Part shown: positions 26,102-56,960 of the stretch, one piece after another
Layout: every line of letters starts with the position of its first letter
Position numbering within the stretch: position 1 is the first letter of the stretch
From: Larus michahellis
Taxonomy: Eukaryota > Chordata > Aves > Charadriiformes > Laridae
DNA: 64,000 nt
NCBI RefSeq assembly: GCF_964199755.1
Contig: NC_133918.1
Location: 1,240,001 to 1,304,000 of the forward strand
Direction of reading: 5' to 3'
Notes under the pieces: generated by a model
The model's input: the letters and a program-made list of their open reading frames with translations, nothing else
What the model was told of the DNA's origin: nothing
Database searches by the model: none
Made by a program: the position numbers and the translations under genes

Positions 26102-27067
26102 GACACAGGGAAATGTTTTCTTCACGCGCGATTGGCGGGTCGTTAAGGGATGTTCGGGGGGGAGCTTAAGCTGCTTCCAGGAGAGTGAACACTGGGGCAG
26201 TAAAGACAAAGCAGGAGGGAGAAAGGGGATGAGGTGGCATTTGGAGAGGCGAATTCAGCGAGAGGAGTCATTGGTATGAAAGGCTTTTGTGGAGGAGGCT
26301 GCCCTGGGAAACCTGGATTTTAAGGCTGTAATTGGAATTTGAACTTAGGGACAGATCCTTAGCTGGGAAAATCAACACGGTCGCCGTTGGGCCCGGTCAA
26401 TTAGTTTCACTGTAATAAAACAGACCGTAAAAAGGTGTACGGCTGGTCCTTCCGTCCCGGCGGTGCGGGTGGGTCTGGCTGTCCGTGCCGGCCCTTCCGC
26501 CGGCCGTCCTGCTCCTCTCCTCGGGTAACGGCCGGGGAATCCCGTTATGGCCAACTTGGATTTTGAGCTCTGGACAAAAATTCACTTAATCTTAGTTTTT
26601 AGATGAGAATCTATTAATAAAAAAGCCACGAGATTAAAAAAAATAATAATAATACCTACAATAAAGAAAATAAAACTTTATGGAGCGCGGCCTGACCAGC
26701 AGACAAGGGCTGCTGCCCCGCGGGGTCCCATTTGTGTCCCGTCTCTGCTGCTTTCTCATCCAGTCCAGTCCCAGTTTTCTGATACCGTCCCACCTCCCTA
26801 ACCTTCGAAAAGGACTGGGCTTGAAAAAACCGTGAGGTACGAAGCCTTCCGTCCCCGCTGGCTCGGCCGGGCGCTCGCTCGCAGCCGGCGCTGCCTCCCG
26901 TCCCCCGCAGCCGGGCTCTTCGAAGGAACCGTCTTCGAAGGGTAGAGAGGATTTCTCCACTTTCTGTGCCAAGTAAGGCCTTCGTCTCGCAGAGCATCCA
27001 CGTACGACATTCACAACGTCAGTGTTGAGCACCAAGATCCCGTTCCCGGGCGCAGGAATGCTGCGAT
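26102..27067 (-). other. Region 3' of the transporter gene, probable 3' UTR and intergenic
   Basis: No ORF of interest. It lies directly downstream of the transporter stop codon on the minus strand, so its higher-coordinate part should be 3' UTR. I did not find a clear AATAAA in minus orientation close to the stop, so the transcript end is unknown. Confidence 0.4.
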
Positions 27068-45638
<18,571 letters not shown>

Positions 45639-47228
45639 GGTCGCCCTCAGCCGTCCAGGCGATGCCCCTCGAAGCAGCTCCCGGCCCCGTTCATCGCCCC
45701 GGGCACCACCGCGCCGATGGATCCCTGCCCTTTGCTGGGAGGCGAGTGTGCTGGCAGCTAATCCCAGGGACCAAAAGCTTCAGGGCTACTTGGGAGCTTT
45801 TCCCGTAATGGAAAGTGACGTCTTCAACTGGTTAATCTGGGCTTGGCATCCCGCCGGTGCCGGTGCCGGTGCCGAACCCTCCCAGGTTAACCCTCCACCC
45901 CCGGCTCAGGGCTGTGAGCAGGGATCCAGCCCCAGAACTCCCTTCCCGCCACAGCTCCTGATCCCAAAGGAGCTGGGACCGGGGGCTGCCACAGGATTTG
46001 GGCTCCCGGGGGCTGCGAGCGCACCCCCTTCCCACCCCACAGCTGTAAGCGCTTTGCGAGGGCAAAGCTTGCAGAGAAAGGCTGTCTCCCAGTTAATCGC
46101 AGAATTTCCCATGCTGCTCCGCCCAGACCATCAGCCCAAGGCACCGCCGGATGCTGCTGAACGTACCCACAGGAATATCTACCCCAACAGATCCACCCCC
46201 CGGCAGCTCCGCAGGGAACCTGCCCCAAGGCCAGGGGATGCTGCTGGGACGCCTGGTCAATAATCATTGCTGCCCCCAACATTTTAGAGTATTCCTATGT
46301 CCAGTTGGACTCTGGCTCAGGCCAGGAGTCTCACGGGGGCAGGAGAGGGGCGCAGAAGGCAGCTAAAGGAGGGGGGGGGTGGGTTTGATGCTGTTTCCAG
46401 GCTGAGGATGCTCTGGAATTGGGGAAATATTGAAACCGCTCCGAATTAAAACCTCTCTGGCCCAGACTTTAAACCCCTCCCCCCGCAACGAGACCATGAA
46501 ACCCTCAAACCGTTGCCAGATTTTACACAGGAAAGACAAAGGCACAGCGAAGGCTTGACTTGAGGATCTCTTTGAACCCCCTGCCCCTGTGGGACAGGAT
46601 TCTGGCAGCCCCGGCCGCTGCTTCAGCAGGGACACGGTGGTATCTCAGAGGAAGCGGAGCTCCTTCCAAAGGAGGAGCGTGGCATATAGTGCTTTTCATG
46701 TTCCGGCCCTTGGGGAGGTCTCTGTTGGTGCTGTCTTGTGCCTTGGGCTTTAGCATGGATTGCTCAACCTGCCGGGCAAAATTAGATGAAATGTTTGCTC
46801 ATCAGCGCAGCTAAAATACAGTTGTCTCTATCCAGCTCCATCTGCAGAGCCATTTGCAAGCCGGGGGATGGAGTTTGCATGCTGGGAGCGAGCTTGGGAA
46901 TGGGCATCCCAAATTGTCTGGGAAATCAGGGGCATCTCAAAGGACGTCAAAGGGTCCCTGGGGCTGGCAGCAAGCGGAGGGAGCAAGCTGAGAAGGGAAA
47001 GGGTGGGGGGAAATCCAAATAACTGGGAACGGAGGAACATGAGGACCCGTGGGGAACTGAGAGAAATGAAGGGATGTCCCAGAGAGGGGGAGAGGAGTCA
47101 CAGAGAGGCAGGGGAGAGAGGGAAGGTGGGGAAACAGCAAAGGGGCAGGAGGGGAGGCCCTGGTGCTGGCGTGGGGGTCGCTGCTGCCTTGGCAAAGGGG
47201 CTACGGCAGCCGTGCCCTCTGCACCTAC

Positions 47229-47263
47229 CGTAAATCTCCACGTCATCATAGATGTCAGTGTCC
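47229..47263 (-). CDS. PRAM1: PRAM1-like microexon: C-terminal YDDV motif
   Basis: 35-base exon encoding DTDIYDDVEIY, equivalent to the EVYDDV or EIYDDI motif after the SH3 in PRAM1 and FYB. It is followed by donor GTAGGT at phase 1. The terminal exon should lie at lower coordinates; one candidate acceptor near 46845 would add only DGAG and a stop. Confidence 0.8.
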
Positions 47264-50200
47264 CTACGAGGAAAAAGACGGGGTGCTGTGAGCAGTCTGG
47301 TCCCCCATGTCCCCACTGCCTCTCGATGCTGAGGCAAGGGCCGGCTCCTGCTGCCGCGTCCATCCCGTCTCTCCTAACGTGTCTACAGGCTCTGGTGTCC
47401 TCCACACAGCCCCCTTCGCCTCCTCCCAGCCTCATGCTCCCCCAACAGAGACGGGGTCCTCCAGCGTGGGGCGAGCATGGCTCTGGCCGCTCTCATGTTG
47501 CGCACGGATGGTGGCCCTGTCCTAGGGTGCCAGGAGCCACAGACCCGGCCGCACGGAGGGGCAGCACTAGCCTGTCACACTGTGCCACCAGCAGCATCTG
47601 AACAGTGTCTGGGCATGCGAGGGACCACAGGCTGGGGAGGGCTCACAGCGCCCCAGGAAGCTGCTCCCCGTGCCAGAACCTCTCCTGACGCCAGAACTGG
47701 CGGATTCCATCCCCAGGGTAACTAGCCGGTGTCACGCTTATGGTCACTGCCTGGGTTTTGAGTTGGCACTCAATGGCCAGGGCTGGTTTGGCACCGGGCA
47801 CTCGCTGGGTAATTGCTACAGCTCGTGGAGTGTGGTAGGGGGGAAGGGGCTGGGAAAGAAATACTCACAGGTGTAGCATCACGGCCCGGGGCACGTAGCC
47901 ATCTGCAACAGAGCGAGGAAAAGCACGTCAGGTTGTGCCAGGAGCCGGGGCACCAGCAGGGACTCGCCCCAGCACCTGCCCCTGCCCAGGACACGCAGGG
48001 TTTGGCAACGTCTTGCGGCCCCAGGGAGAGCGGGGGGCAAGGAGGAGCCTGGCTCTGGGAAGCCAAGCTGAACCCTCAGGAGGAATCTGTTCAGGGCAAT
48101 GCCGGGAATGAGCCTGCCAGGCTGGGCGGCAGCTGGATGGAAAGAGCCTGATCCCTGTCTCTCTGGCTGAGGAATCTCCAGCCCATTTCACCTGAGCACC
48201 CTGCGGTGCAAACATGGCTTGTGGAGTCCGTGCTTAAGGCAAAGCCTGATGTGCCGGGCTGGTGGCCGAGAGGCTCCAGGAACTGCGGAGGCTTTTAGCA
48301 GAGGGAGACGACGAGCCCAGCTAACAGCAGAAACGCTGGTGCCAAGCGGGAGGAAGAGCAGGACGTTTGTGCAAAGAGCAGTGGGAACATCTGAGACCCA
48401 GGGTATAGGCCAGGTCTGCGTTACAGCAAGGGGATGTCTCCTGCCGTCTACTGGGGTGCATGCACATGAAGAAACTTGTTCCCGAAGCTTTGTGTGCTGT
48501 GATCCCGGCTGCGGGCAAAGCCTCAGCCCCCCCAGACTTACACCTCCTCTGGCTGTTTCGGCAGAGGATTTGCTCCTGATTTGTAAACTGAATGACATCA
48601 AGAATTTCTCCTCGTCTCAGCGGCAGGTTCTTCCCTCCGCCCCTCTTCTCCGTCGCTGCGGGGTCCACCATCATCTGAGTCAGGACGTTGATGCTTCCTT
48701 CGAACTGAAACACAAACAGCAGCGCTGCAGCCCGGCAGTCGGCCCAGGGGAGCGGGAGCTGGGCAGCTCTGACCACTCTCCCTTCTTGGAGAACACAGAT
48801 CCCTCTCCAGCCAAACGGTCCGTGGGACTGGTCTGATCTGGGGATGTTTCGGTGGGGAACAGGACAGGGGTGACCTGGGTATCGGCTGGTCCCTGCAGAG
48901 CACAGCTCCTCTCTGCCGTTGCGTCGCGCCCTTCCCAGGAGGTAAGGGAGAGCTCAGAGCGAGAAGCAATTGCTCGTTGCTGCTCACCTTGAATTTCTTC
49001 TGAAAATCCCTGTCTGCCTTCTCTTCCTTCTTGCATTCTTTGAGTGTCATTGGCTTCATCTTCCGGGAGACTTGGGCTTCTCTGCAGAGTTGTTGTGAGT
49101 CACAGGAAAGCTCAGGCGGCCCCAGGTGAAAGCTCTGCTCCCTCCCTCCCTCTTCTCCCGCCCCGGCTGCCGCCCCCTCACATTTCCCCGCACCAGCTCT
49201 CCCCCAGCGCTCCAAGGTGCCTCCCTCCAGGACTGCTGGGGCCCTCAGGCCAGGTTTAAACCTGCCACTTGTGCTCTTCACCACCGACATTTCTATTGCA
49301 AGACCAGCAGGGAGCATTAAACCACCAGCTTTGTCAAAGCAGCAAGGAACCCTGGCCACTTTGGGACCCTTAGAAAGAGTAAAAAACCCTGTTACCTCTG
49401 CGCAGCTGCCGGCAAAACAACCCTGTGAGAGGCTCGACCAGCACCTTCACCTGTAAAACCAAGCCCCAGGAGAGGTGCTGCTGTGAGGCTGCTATAAGGC
49501 GTAGACACCCGCTGAAACAGGACACAAGACTGTAACAGCAGCAGGTCCTCCTGGCACCAAACCCTGAGTTTGCCCCCTTAGCGCGGGGGGCGGGGGGGGG
49601 ATCAGGGTTTCCCGTGACCATTTCCAAGGCAGCAGAAAAATCCATCACCCTCCTGTGCATGGGAGCAGTGGGCTCAGCGCGGGCTCTGCTGCTGCCCGTG
49701 GCTAATCAGGGTCTGGAGGTTCTCTGAGCTGCAGTGCTCACCCCCACCGGCATCCCAGCCCCTCCTGTACCCACCTCCTCCAGGGCGAGGATACACTGGT
49801 GGCCGGGACATGGCGGGCAGCATAAAGCCTTGGCCTCTCCTGAGGATCCCAACAGGCTCTACATCATCATATATCTCATCTTCAGCCCTGTGACGAGGCA
49901 GAGAGGGGTTAGGGAGCTCTGTTGCAGCCCATGAAGGACAACACACTGCGCCGCGGGAGCCGCCTGCACAAGGTGCTGTCCCACACCAGGCTCCAGGGGC
50001 AGGCACAAAAACCCAAGGGCCTTCTTGCTGTTCCCTCTCGTGCCCTTTCCGCTGGGTCGGGACAGCCTGGAAGCCACCTGGAATAAAAGTGCCGCCTCAG
50101 TCCTTACCCCGTTACACTCGTAGCATCCTGTGGTGGGAACCGCGATGGGGCTGACGCAACATATCCTGGTTTCAGGTAACCTATGGTAAAAAGAGGAATG

Positions 50201-53077
50201 GGAGGGAGCAAGAGAGGGATTATTGCACATTTTCTCCTTGACTCTGTCACCCACACAGGGGGTCAGAGGCACCCTGGGCTGGATTTAGTGCAGAGGGCTG
50301 CGGGGAGCTAGAACTGACTGCGCATCTGGATCCAGAGAGGTGTTTTCACTCCATGGCCCATCTGCGGGTTTTCTTTCCTTTTCTTTCCTCCCTTTTCCAC
50401 ACCGGGGCACGGCTCATTGGGGAACTCTCTGGGGAGCTTTATTTTCCCATTCTTACGTCCCTAATGCTATTTGCTCCCTGGACCGGTGACGAAAGGGGAG
50501 GGGGAAGAGGCCAAAATGGTTATTTTGCATGAAACCCCTAAACTGCAGATCTGTACCAGAGTCAGGGCAAGTCCTACGTATCTCCATGTGCTCAGGAGCA
50601 TCATCACCCAGAACACGCTGCTGCGCCCGGTATGATCATACCTACATCCCTGCTAAGATTTTTATCACCAGCCTCATAGCTCTCGGCAGCCTGGTCAGCC
50701 AGACCAACCAACAACTGTCATGAAGATCCGCGGTACGACATAGCCATTCTGCTGGGTTATTGTACCGAGTAACGCGCAATCATATACCAGGCCCTAAAAA
50801 TTGTAAGATTGCCTTAAAAACCAACAAAAATAACCAAGTCAGGGTGGGGGTGTAATTCTAGATGTTCAAACCTGCTTCAGTACCCGTGACACAAATAAAG
50901 ACTTGAAAACTGGTAGTTTGTAGGACAACGCGGAGAGCAGATCACTCCCTCCTCTGCCAGGGCTACTCAGCCCAGGGCTGGGGCTAGTCTTGGTGGGTGG
51001 GCACCTCCCAGCACAACGGCATGGCCGGGCCTGAGAAAGGCCTCTGAGCACTAATACAGTAATAATAATGTCTTATAACAACAACATAAACCAGCTAAGT
51101 TTTGCAGTTCTTATATGGAAAGGAAGAGAAGCTCTACTCTCATGGTTGCCCTCCACCCTGCGGCTATGGCATGAGTTGGTTAATAAGGAACAGTCCTTTA
51201 AATGGGGTGGTGAACAAGAACTTAGAGGAGTTGAGAAAGAAACAGGATTTGAAACAAGTTTCATCACCCAGAGTGTGGATTAGCAGAGTGGCAGCTCTTA
51301 GAAACCAACAAACTTGCCTAGATCTGGAAGGCCACTGTGGAGCGTGGCAGGGCTCATGCCGAACGGAGAACCACCACGTCCAAGAGGCACCAAGCCCTGC
51401 ATCCCATGGACTGACAGTAAGGAGGGCATGCCAAGCCAGCACCATGGCTCCAGGGGCCATAGCTCCGGCTGGGCTGGGGAGCCTTGGCACCTCCCTCAGG
51501 CTTAGAGGAGCACGGTGTTGCAGACAACGTGCTGCCAGCTTCAAAGAGCCTCAGCCCCTTGGCCAAAGGGTGTGTAAGTGCTTCTTGCCCATGGGATGGA
51601 GACCAGCTCTGTTCCTCACCAATCAGGCTTGTCTGCTCTTACAGCCACACAGGGTGGACTGGTTGGAAAGGACCTCTGGAGTGTCATCTAACCTCCTGCT
51701 CAGAGCAGGGCTGGCCTCAAGGCTAGAGCAGGTTGTTTAGGGCCTCATCCAGGTGACGACCAAATATCTCCAAGGATGGAGATACCCATCTCCCTGGCGC
51801 CTGCCACAGGGCCGCACCACTCTTACAGGAAAGAGCCTTCTCCTAATATCTAACTGGAATTTCCCCTACTGCAGCTCATGCCCATCGCCTCCGGTCCTGC
51901 TCCTGGGCACCTCTGGGAAGAGCCTTGCTCCATCTTGTCCTCCCGTTAGGTAGCTGTGGGCACTGAGAGGATCTCCTCTCCGCTCGCTCTCCTCCCGGCC
52001 AAACAAGCCTGGGTCTCGGCCTCTTTCCCCACGTGCTCCAGCCCCGAGACATCTTAGTGCCCTGCACTGGGCTGACTCCAGTTTCTCAGCATCCCTCATG
52101 TTACTTACTGCAACCCTACACAGCAAGTGCCCCAGAGCCTGATACCTGTCCCCAGCCAGGGACAGGGCACTTAGTGACCTTTGTTTCTTCACCCCGTGTC
52201 CTTCTCTCTCATTTCTTTCCGCATGCTATGCCTATAAGAGCCCCTTTGGCATTACCAGCCCCCACCTCTCCATCAGCCCCCCCTAGTATTTCCATCTCCC
52301 AGAAGGTCCAGACTGTGACTGGGGAGATTTTCCTTCCTGAATGAACAGCATCCTTCTCTGGGGGACTTGCAGGTGCCTGGCCGTACCGGGCTGAGCGCTC
52401 CTTGGTGGCTCTGTGGCAGGACGAGCGGGTGTCGCAGGACGTGCAGCTGCGCCAAACTTTTCCAGATCCACGACGGGAGGGCGCCTGGGCTTGGCCGGCC
52501 TCGCTCCCAGCACCTTGACGTGTGGCAACGGCTTCCTCCGAGGCACAGCTGGGTGCCCTGTCCCGGGGGGGCTTCCCGCAGCGGCCAGGGAGGCTGCAAC
52601 AGCTGGGCCTTTGGCAGGAACTGCTGGAGAACCCTTGTCTTTGGCAAGTGGCCGTGTCTGCTGGGCTGGGTTTCTCCGGGGAGGAACGGAGGTGGCTCCC
52701 ACCTCCTTGTTCAATGCATCTCCTCCTTCTGGCTTTGCAGGGGCTGAGGGGAAGCTGGTGTCTTGAGCAGTCCCCTTCTTCAGTTGCGTCATCCATCCCG
52801 GGGTCTCACGGATGGGATGAGGAGGTGAGCGCTGTCCCACACTCTGACCTTTACTGTGAGATGGAGAAGCCCTGCTGAAGTCCACCCTTCTGGTCTGGGG
52901 GGTCTCGGGAGGTGGCTCACCCTTGGAGCCCAGCGCGGGGGTCTGTCCCAGCTCCGTTGCAGGGAGTGCTGCAGAGTGACTCTCCGGCCAGCCGCCTGCT
53001 TTGGGAGGGTCTTTCCTGTTCCCTTGGAGCTTTGCCCGTAGGTGCCTCACCACAGCCTCTTTCCCCTCCAGATGTGT
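47229..53077 (-). CDS. PRAM1: PRAM1-like FYB/ADAP-family adaptor (partial exon set)
   Basis: PRAM1 and FYB are cytosolic immune adaptors with proline-rich N-termini, YDDV-type tyrosine motifs and a helically extended SH3 domain. PRAM1 is the myeloid member. Seven exons join in phase: 53077-52387, 50180-50108, 49887-49775, 49079-48988, 48704-48542, 47902-47869 and 47263-47229. The N-terminal part has VRHLRAKLQGN, like the KAKFQ motif of the family, and RRPPVVDLEKF, matching the RPPNVDL motif. Next comes EDEIYDDVEP. The hSH3 follows, with DRDFQKKFKFEGSINVLTQM, KRGGGKNLPLRRGEILDVI, QEQILCRN and YGYVPRAVML, and then DIYDDVEIYG. The KRGGGK...RRGEIL stretch is closer to PRAM1 than to FYB as recalled. 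The first and last coding exons are not identified, so both ends are partial. Confidence 0.85.
47869..47902 (-). CDS. PRAM1: PRAM1-like microexon: end of hSH3
   Basis: 34-base exon encoding GYVPRAVMLH, the last SH3 strand; both splice sites are good (TTGCAG, GTGAGT). Confidence 0.85.
48542..48704 (-). CDS. PRAM1: PRAM1-like exon: hSH3 core
   Basis: 163 bases encoding FEGSINVLTQMMVDP, KRGGGKNLPLRRGEILDVI and QILCRNSQRR. The GTAAGT donor at phase 1 rebuilds the YGY codon with the next exon. Confidence 0.93.
48988..49079 (-). CDS. PRAM1: PRAM1-like exon: hSH3 N-terminal helix
   Basis: Encodes MKPMTLKECKKEEKADRDFQ then KKFK, the charged helix that precedes the SH3 core in FYB/PRAM1. The acceptor is the second of two overlapping AG sites (GCAGAG), chosen to keep phase 1. 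Confidence 0.85.
49775..49887 (-). CDS. PRAM1: PRAM1-like EIYDDVEP exon
   Basis: 113 bases encoding AEDEIYDDVEPVG, a family tyrosine motif, and a Pro/Gly-rich stretch. The donor is GTGGGT; a second donor 40 bases on, with the same phase, is possible. Confidence 0.75.
50108..50180 (-). CDS. PRAM1: PRAM1-like small exon
   Basis: 73 bases between a CCATAG acceptor and a GTAAGG donor, encoding YLKPGYVASAPSRFPPQDAT. Its phases (1 in, 2 out) exactly bridge the proline-rich exon and the YDDV exon. I recognise no motif in it. Confidence 0.6.
51640..52195 (-). mobile_element. Old degenerate CR1 LINE fragment in PRAM1 intron
   Basis: GGTTGGAAAGGACCTCTGGA at 51661 is the inverted CR1 end. CR1-like CCCCTACTGCAGCTCATGCC and CCTTGCTCCATCTTGTCCTC words follow upstream, but ORF2 is shattered. 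This is older than the copies at 18-26 kb. Confidence 0.75.
52387..53077 (-). CDS. PRAM1: PRAM1-like proline-rich exon
   Basis: 691 bases, about 230 codons, starting after TTGCAG and ending at GTACGG at phase 1. The content is Pro/Lys/Ser-rich with the motifs HLRAKLQ near the start and RRPPVVDLEKF near the end. It is much shorter than the repeat-rich N-terminus of human PRAM1. Confidence 0.85.
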
Positions 53078-54800
53078 CTGCAACCATTAAGAAAAGCTCC
53101 AGTTAAAACATCAGGGAGAAAAACAAGTCAAAGGGTGCCCTGGGGAGTGCAGTGTTCCTTCAACATGGCCTGACACTAAGCCTCCTCCATGAAACGCGGT
53201 CTTTGCTCAAAGCAGTCCTGGAGCGTGCCTCAAAAACCAACACTGGGCTGCACCAGATCGGGAACAGGTCCCACCACCACGGGGGCATCCAGAGGAGTTT
53301 CATGGAGTCTTTTGATCTAATCCACCCTCATCCACTACCAGCGACCACCAAAACAGAGGGATGGGGTGGGGGATTATACCCTACTAGTAGCAAAGCTCCT
53401 GAGGGCAGAATTCGAGATCTAGAGACTGCCCAGGGCTCAGACGGGAGCAGTCAGCCTTGCGCTGGTCCCGCTTCCCATCAAGTCCACGGTGAACCCAGGG
53501 CAGTCGGGCAGCAGTTGGTGGGGGAGACCACACAGAGCCATCAGGATTCCTCCCTGGAAGAAAACCCAGGATGGTGCTGCTGAAACTCATCCTGCCAAAG
53601 CCTGCGTGCAAATAAGGTGAGGAGGCAGCAGATCTGCCCTACTTTTCTGACCAGTGCGTTTCCTGTGCTGCTCACATCGCGCACACGTGAACTGGGACAC
53701 GCTGGCCCCAGTTCTCCCCGGTTTCCTGAGTGACCAAAAAGCACCTTTTTCTGAAGCCTCCAGAGAAAGGCTGCCAGGAGGAGTCTGGACCACTTTTGGA
53801 AGAAGAGTGCCAGGTTTGAGATACGGCACAAAACTCAGGTGGGATGGGGTTTCATTTTTCCTAAGCTTCTGAGATGGACCTGATGAGACGCGAGGGATCA
53901 TCTTGTCCTCCCCCATCTTTCTCCCACCCCCTTGTCTCCAGATCACAGTGTCCCTTTGCACCAGAGCTGCCTGCCTCACTTGCCCTCGGCAAACCATAGG
54001 CTTTGATTCTGAAGTTCCCCTCCATCTGGGATTTCAGTTTGGGTTTGTGCTTGCGTAATCTTTTGCTTTCACAACAGAAGGGCTAGCATGCAAAGAAGCT
54101 AGCGCAATATTTTTAGACATAAGTGCTCAAATGTATCTGTACCTAAATAAGTGCAAGTTCCCCTCGCATCCCCGGGCAGTCACCCTAATTTCCCTGGTAA
54201 ACGCTGCAAACGCAGCACTCTGAGAATAGCCTGTGGTAAAGCAGTGTGAATTTGCCGCTTCCTGCACACCAGGCAGTGGGGTTTTTCACTCAAACTAGTG
54301 ACAAAAAAAAAATCAACTTTTTCCAGATTCCCAAACGTGCCGCTGGGATTTTCGACACTTGAATGATTCACAGGTTTGTAACCATCGGTTTTGGAGCTGT
54401 TCCATGAGCTGGAACTTGCACAGAGCCCCCAGAGGTACCTGTGGGATACAGCACCATGATCAATTCCAGCTTTTTCAACACATTTTGCACTGGTGGGTGC
54501 TCTCCTGGACTCAGTGGCAGAGTGTGGCCTCCTCCTCTTTCGCAGATTTTATATCCAGCCCAACGTCACCCAACAAATCTCGCAGTGAGCCCAGGAACTG
54601 GTCAGAGACCTCTGACCAGCTCTGATGTACAGGAGGACTTTATCTTCCAGCAGCAGCGAGGATCTCGGCAGGATCCAGCCCCTCACAAGGACACTGCCAA
54701 AGCCTTTCCAAGCAGGAGACACAACTCCGCTCCCCACGCCCCTTCCCCAGGTCCAGTGCAGCCCAGGTCCGGTTCTTACTCACCATTTTCCATCAGCCGA
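53078..54800 (-). other. Upstream part of PRAM1-like gene, no coding exon fixed
   Basis: Sequence upstream of the proline-rich exon. A short candidate first coding exon (ATG at 54793-54791, donor GTGAGT) was seen but its phase does not fit the next exon. No other exon could be supported. Confidence 0.35.
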
Positions 54801-54978
54801 TGCTTTCCTGCGTGCTCACCTCCTTTCTAAAGGCCACCGAAGGCACGCAAGCAGAAGGGCTTGTGCAAGGCAAGCCTCTCTGAAGTCCCCCTCCCCTGAA
54901 ATCAGAAGTTCTTTCCTAACGTTTGGTGAGAAGTTGTGTGCAACGCCAGGAAGTCGCTGTAGCCTGACTGTGAAACAG

Positions 54979-55020
54979 CCTGAGGAGGAGGAGGAGGAAG
55001 AGGAGGAGGAGGAGGAGCAG
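54979..55020 (+). repeat. GAG trinucleotide repeat
   Basis: An imperfect (GAG)n run of about 13 units with one GAA interruption, between the divergent PRAM1-like gene and POLE4. Confidence 0.9.
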
Positions 55021-55989
55021 CTCTTGGTGCACCGCTAGTTTGGACTCTGCTGCTGTTGGGAAGCTTGAAACCACCAAGCCCTGCTGCCCTTAGGAGTCTC
55101 ATTCAGAAAAGAGCCTGGAGTTCAGGAGTGACTCCGGGATGCAAGGGATGGGCCACTGCAAGGACCGGGAGGGCGGGTTATGTTCTCATCTGGTGGTGGC
55201 TGATGTGAACCCACTGCAGGTCAGGTCTTCCAAGCCCCACGGGACCTGCAGAGGCTGGAGGCGATTCGCAGGAGTCGCATGGCAAAACCAGCATGGCCCC
55301 ACGCGGCCAAGCTCTGCAGGAGCGCAGGAGGGCTGAGGAGAGGGCTATGGCTTCCAGCGTAACCAAAAACAGGGGAAATGTGCTCCGTTGAGGAGCCAAG
55401 CTCTGCCGGGAAGCAGGGGAAGTGCTCTGCGTGGCGTGGTGTCGCGTTGGGCCATCTCTGTGTTGAAACGTCCCGGTTTCACCCTTTATTGCCTCAGAGG
55501 CTGGAAAAGCGCGAGCGGGTGAGTCAAGCCCCATGGCAGGGACGTCCTGCCAACTGCGGGCAGGCGCTGATGTCCCTGCCCTGCGGTGGCCTGTCCCCCC
55601 AGCCCTCTGGGATGATGTCTCACCAGCAGTGCCCGTGGTGGCTCCTGCCCACAGGTGGTTTTAGGGATAAGACAGTGCATGGAGGAGGTGGGGAAGGCTG
55701 AGACAGGCATGTGTTGGCCAAGGGTAGTCCCTGGGGGAGTCCTGTGGGGGGTGGCGGGTGCCCAAGGTGGGCACTGGAGGGTTTGATCCCACCAGCAGAG
55801 ACAGGATGGAGACAGGGGTGTCGGGAGGTCCCACACCAACCTGCGGGGTGCCAGCACGGGGTCACAGGGCCGGAGGTGACTGGAGCGGTGGGTCCCCATC
55901 ACCGCCTGCCCCACTGCTCCAGCGCCGCTGCCCGGGGAGGGCAGCGCCCTGTTTGGGGGTGACGGAGGCTGAAGGGCCGCCCTCGGGTG

Positions 55990-56960
55990 ACAAGGGGTGC
56001 CGGGGAGGCTCCAATGGCCATCTTGGAGGAGGACAGGGACGATGGGGGAGCCTCAAGGCCCGTGTTGCAAGGACGGGGGCGGGGGCGGGGTGAGTCCCCC
56101 GGCTCCGGGGCAGCCCGGCTCCCGGCACCGCCGCTCCGGAGGCTGCAGGCTCCGCCGCGCCGAGACTCCGCCGCCGGGCCGGGCCCTCCCCCGCCTCCCC
56201 CCGTCCCCTCCCAGCGGCGGCCCCGCGCAGGCGCGGCCCAGGGCGCGGGATGGCGGCGGCGGCGGGGGCCGTGCCGGTGCCGGTGCCGGTGGTGGGCGCG
56301 GAGGCGGCGGGGCCGGGGGAGGAAGCGGCGGGCGCGGGGCCGCCGGGGCCGGCCCGCCTGGCCCGGCTGCCGCTGGCGCGGGTGAAGGCGCTGGTGAAGG
56401 CGGACCCGGACGTCAGCCTGGCCAGCCAGGAGGCCGTCTTCGTCCTGGCGCGAGCCACGGTGAGGGGCGGCGGCAGCGGGCGGCTGGCGCGGGAGGCCCG
56501 GCGGGCGGGCAGGCGGCCCGGGGCGGCGGTGAGGCCGCGCAACCCCGCGGCCGCGCCGGGCCCCGCCGGAGGGGAGCGCTGGGCCGCGCCGGGCGCGCCT
56601 GGAGGCCCTGCCAAGCAGCAGCCCCCGGCGCCGCGCTCGGTGTCGGTGGAGCCGCTCAATCAGCTTTTTCTAAGAGGCTTTTTTGGGTTTTGGTTTTGTT
56701 TTGTTTTGTTTTGGAGGGTTTGAGGGGTTTCCTCTGCCAACCGGCGCCTCGGCCCGTCAGCAGGCAGAGCCGCCGAGGGGAGCTGGGCGCCCGGTCCGAG
56801 CTCTCCCGGTGGGAAGCCGGACGGGAGCCCCGGGCCCTGCGCCCCTCGATCCCCCTGGAAGCGGCCCGGCGGCGGGGCCGGTGCCGGGTTTGCTCGGCCC
56901 CGAGCAGGGGGTCCCGGCAAAGCCTGCCCGCGGGACGCGGCTGTGGAACCCAGCTCCCAG
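55990..56960. promoter_or_regulatory. POLE4: CpG island covering the POLE4 promoter and exon 1
   Basis: Very GC- and CpG-rich sequence with GGGGCGGGG boxes (about 56080) upstream of the POLE4 ATG at 56250. No TATA box was seen. This fits a TATA-less housekeeping promoter. Confidence 0.8.
56250..56459 (+). CDS. POLE4: POLE4 exon 1
   Basis: 70 codons from ATG to the donor GTGAGG, at phase 0. It encodes the Ala/Pro/Gly-rich tail and the first histone-fold helices, including RVKALVKADPDVSLASQEAV. Confidence 0.96.

Noticed and set aside
52370-52387. A GC-type donor (GCAAGT) ending the PRAM1-like proline-rich exon at phase 2, directly onto the EIYDDV exon
   Set aside because: A canonical GTACGG donor at phase 1 joins through the 73-base exon at 50180-50108 with both phases matching, so a GC donor is not needed.
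54784-54793. ATGGAAAATG followed by GTGAGT as PRAM1-like first coding exon
   Set aside because: It leaves phase 1, while the next identified exon begins at phase 0. It would need an additional exon that I could not find.
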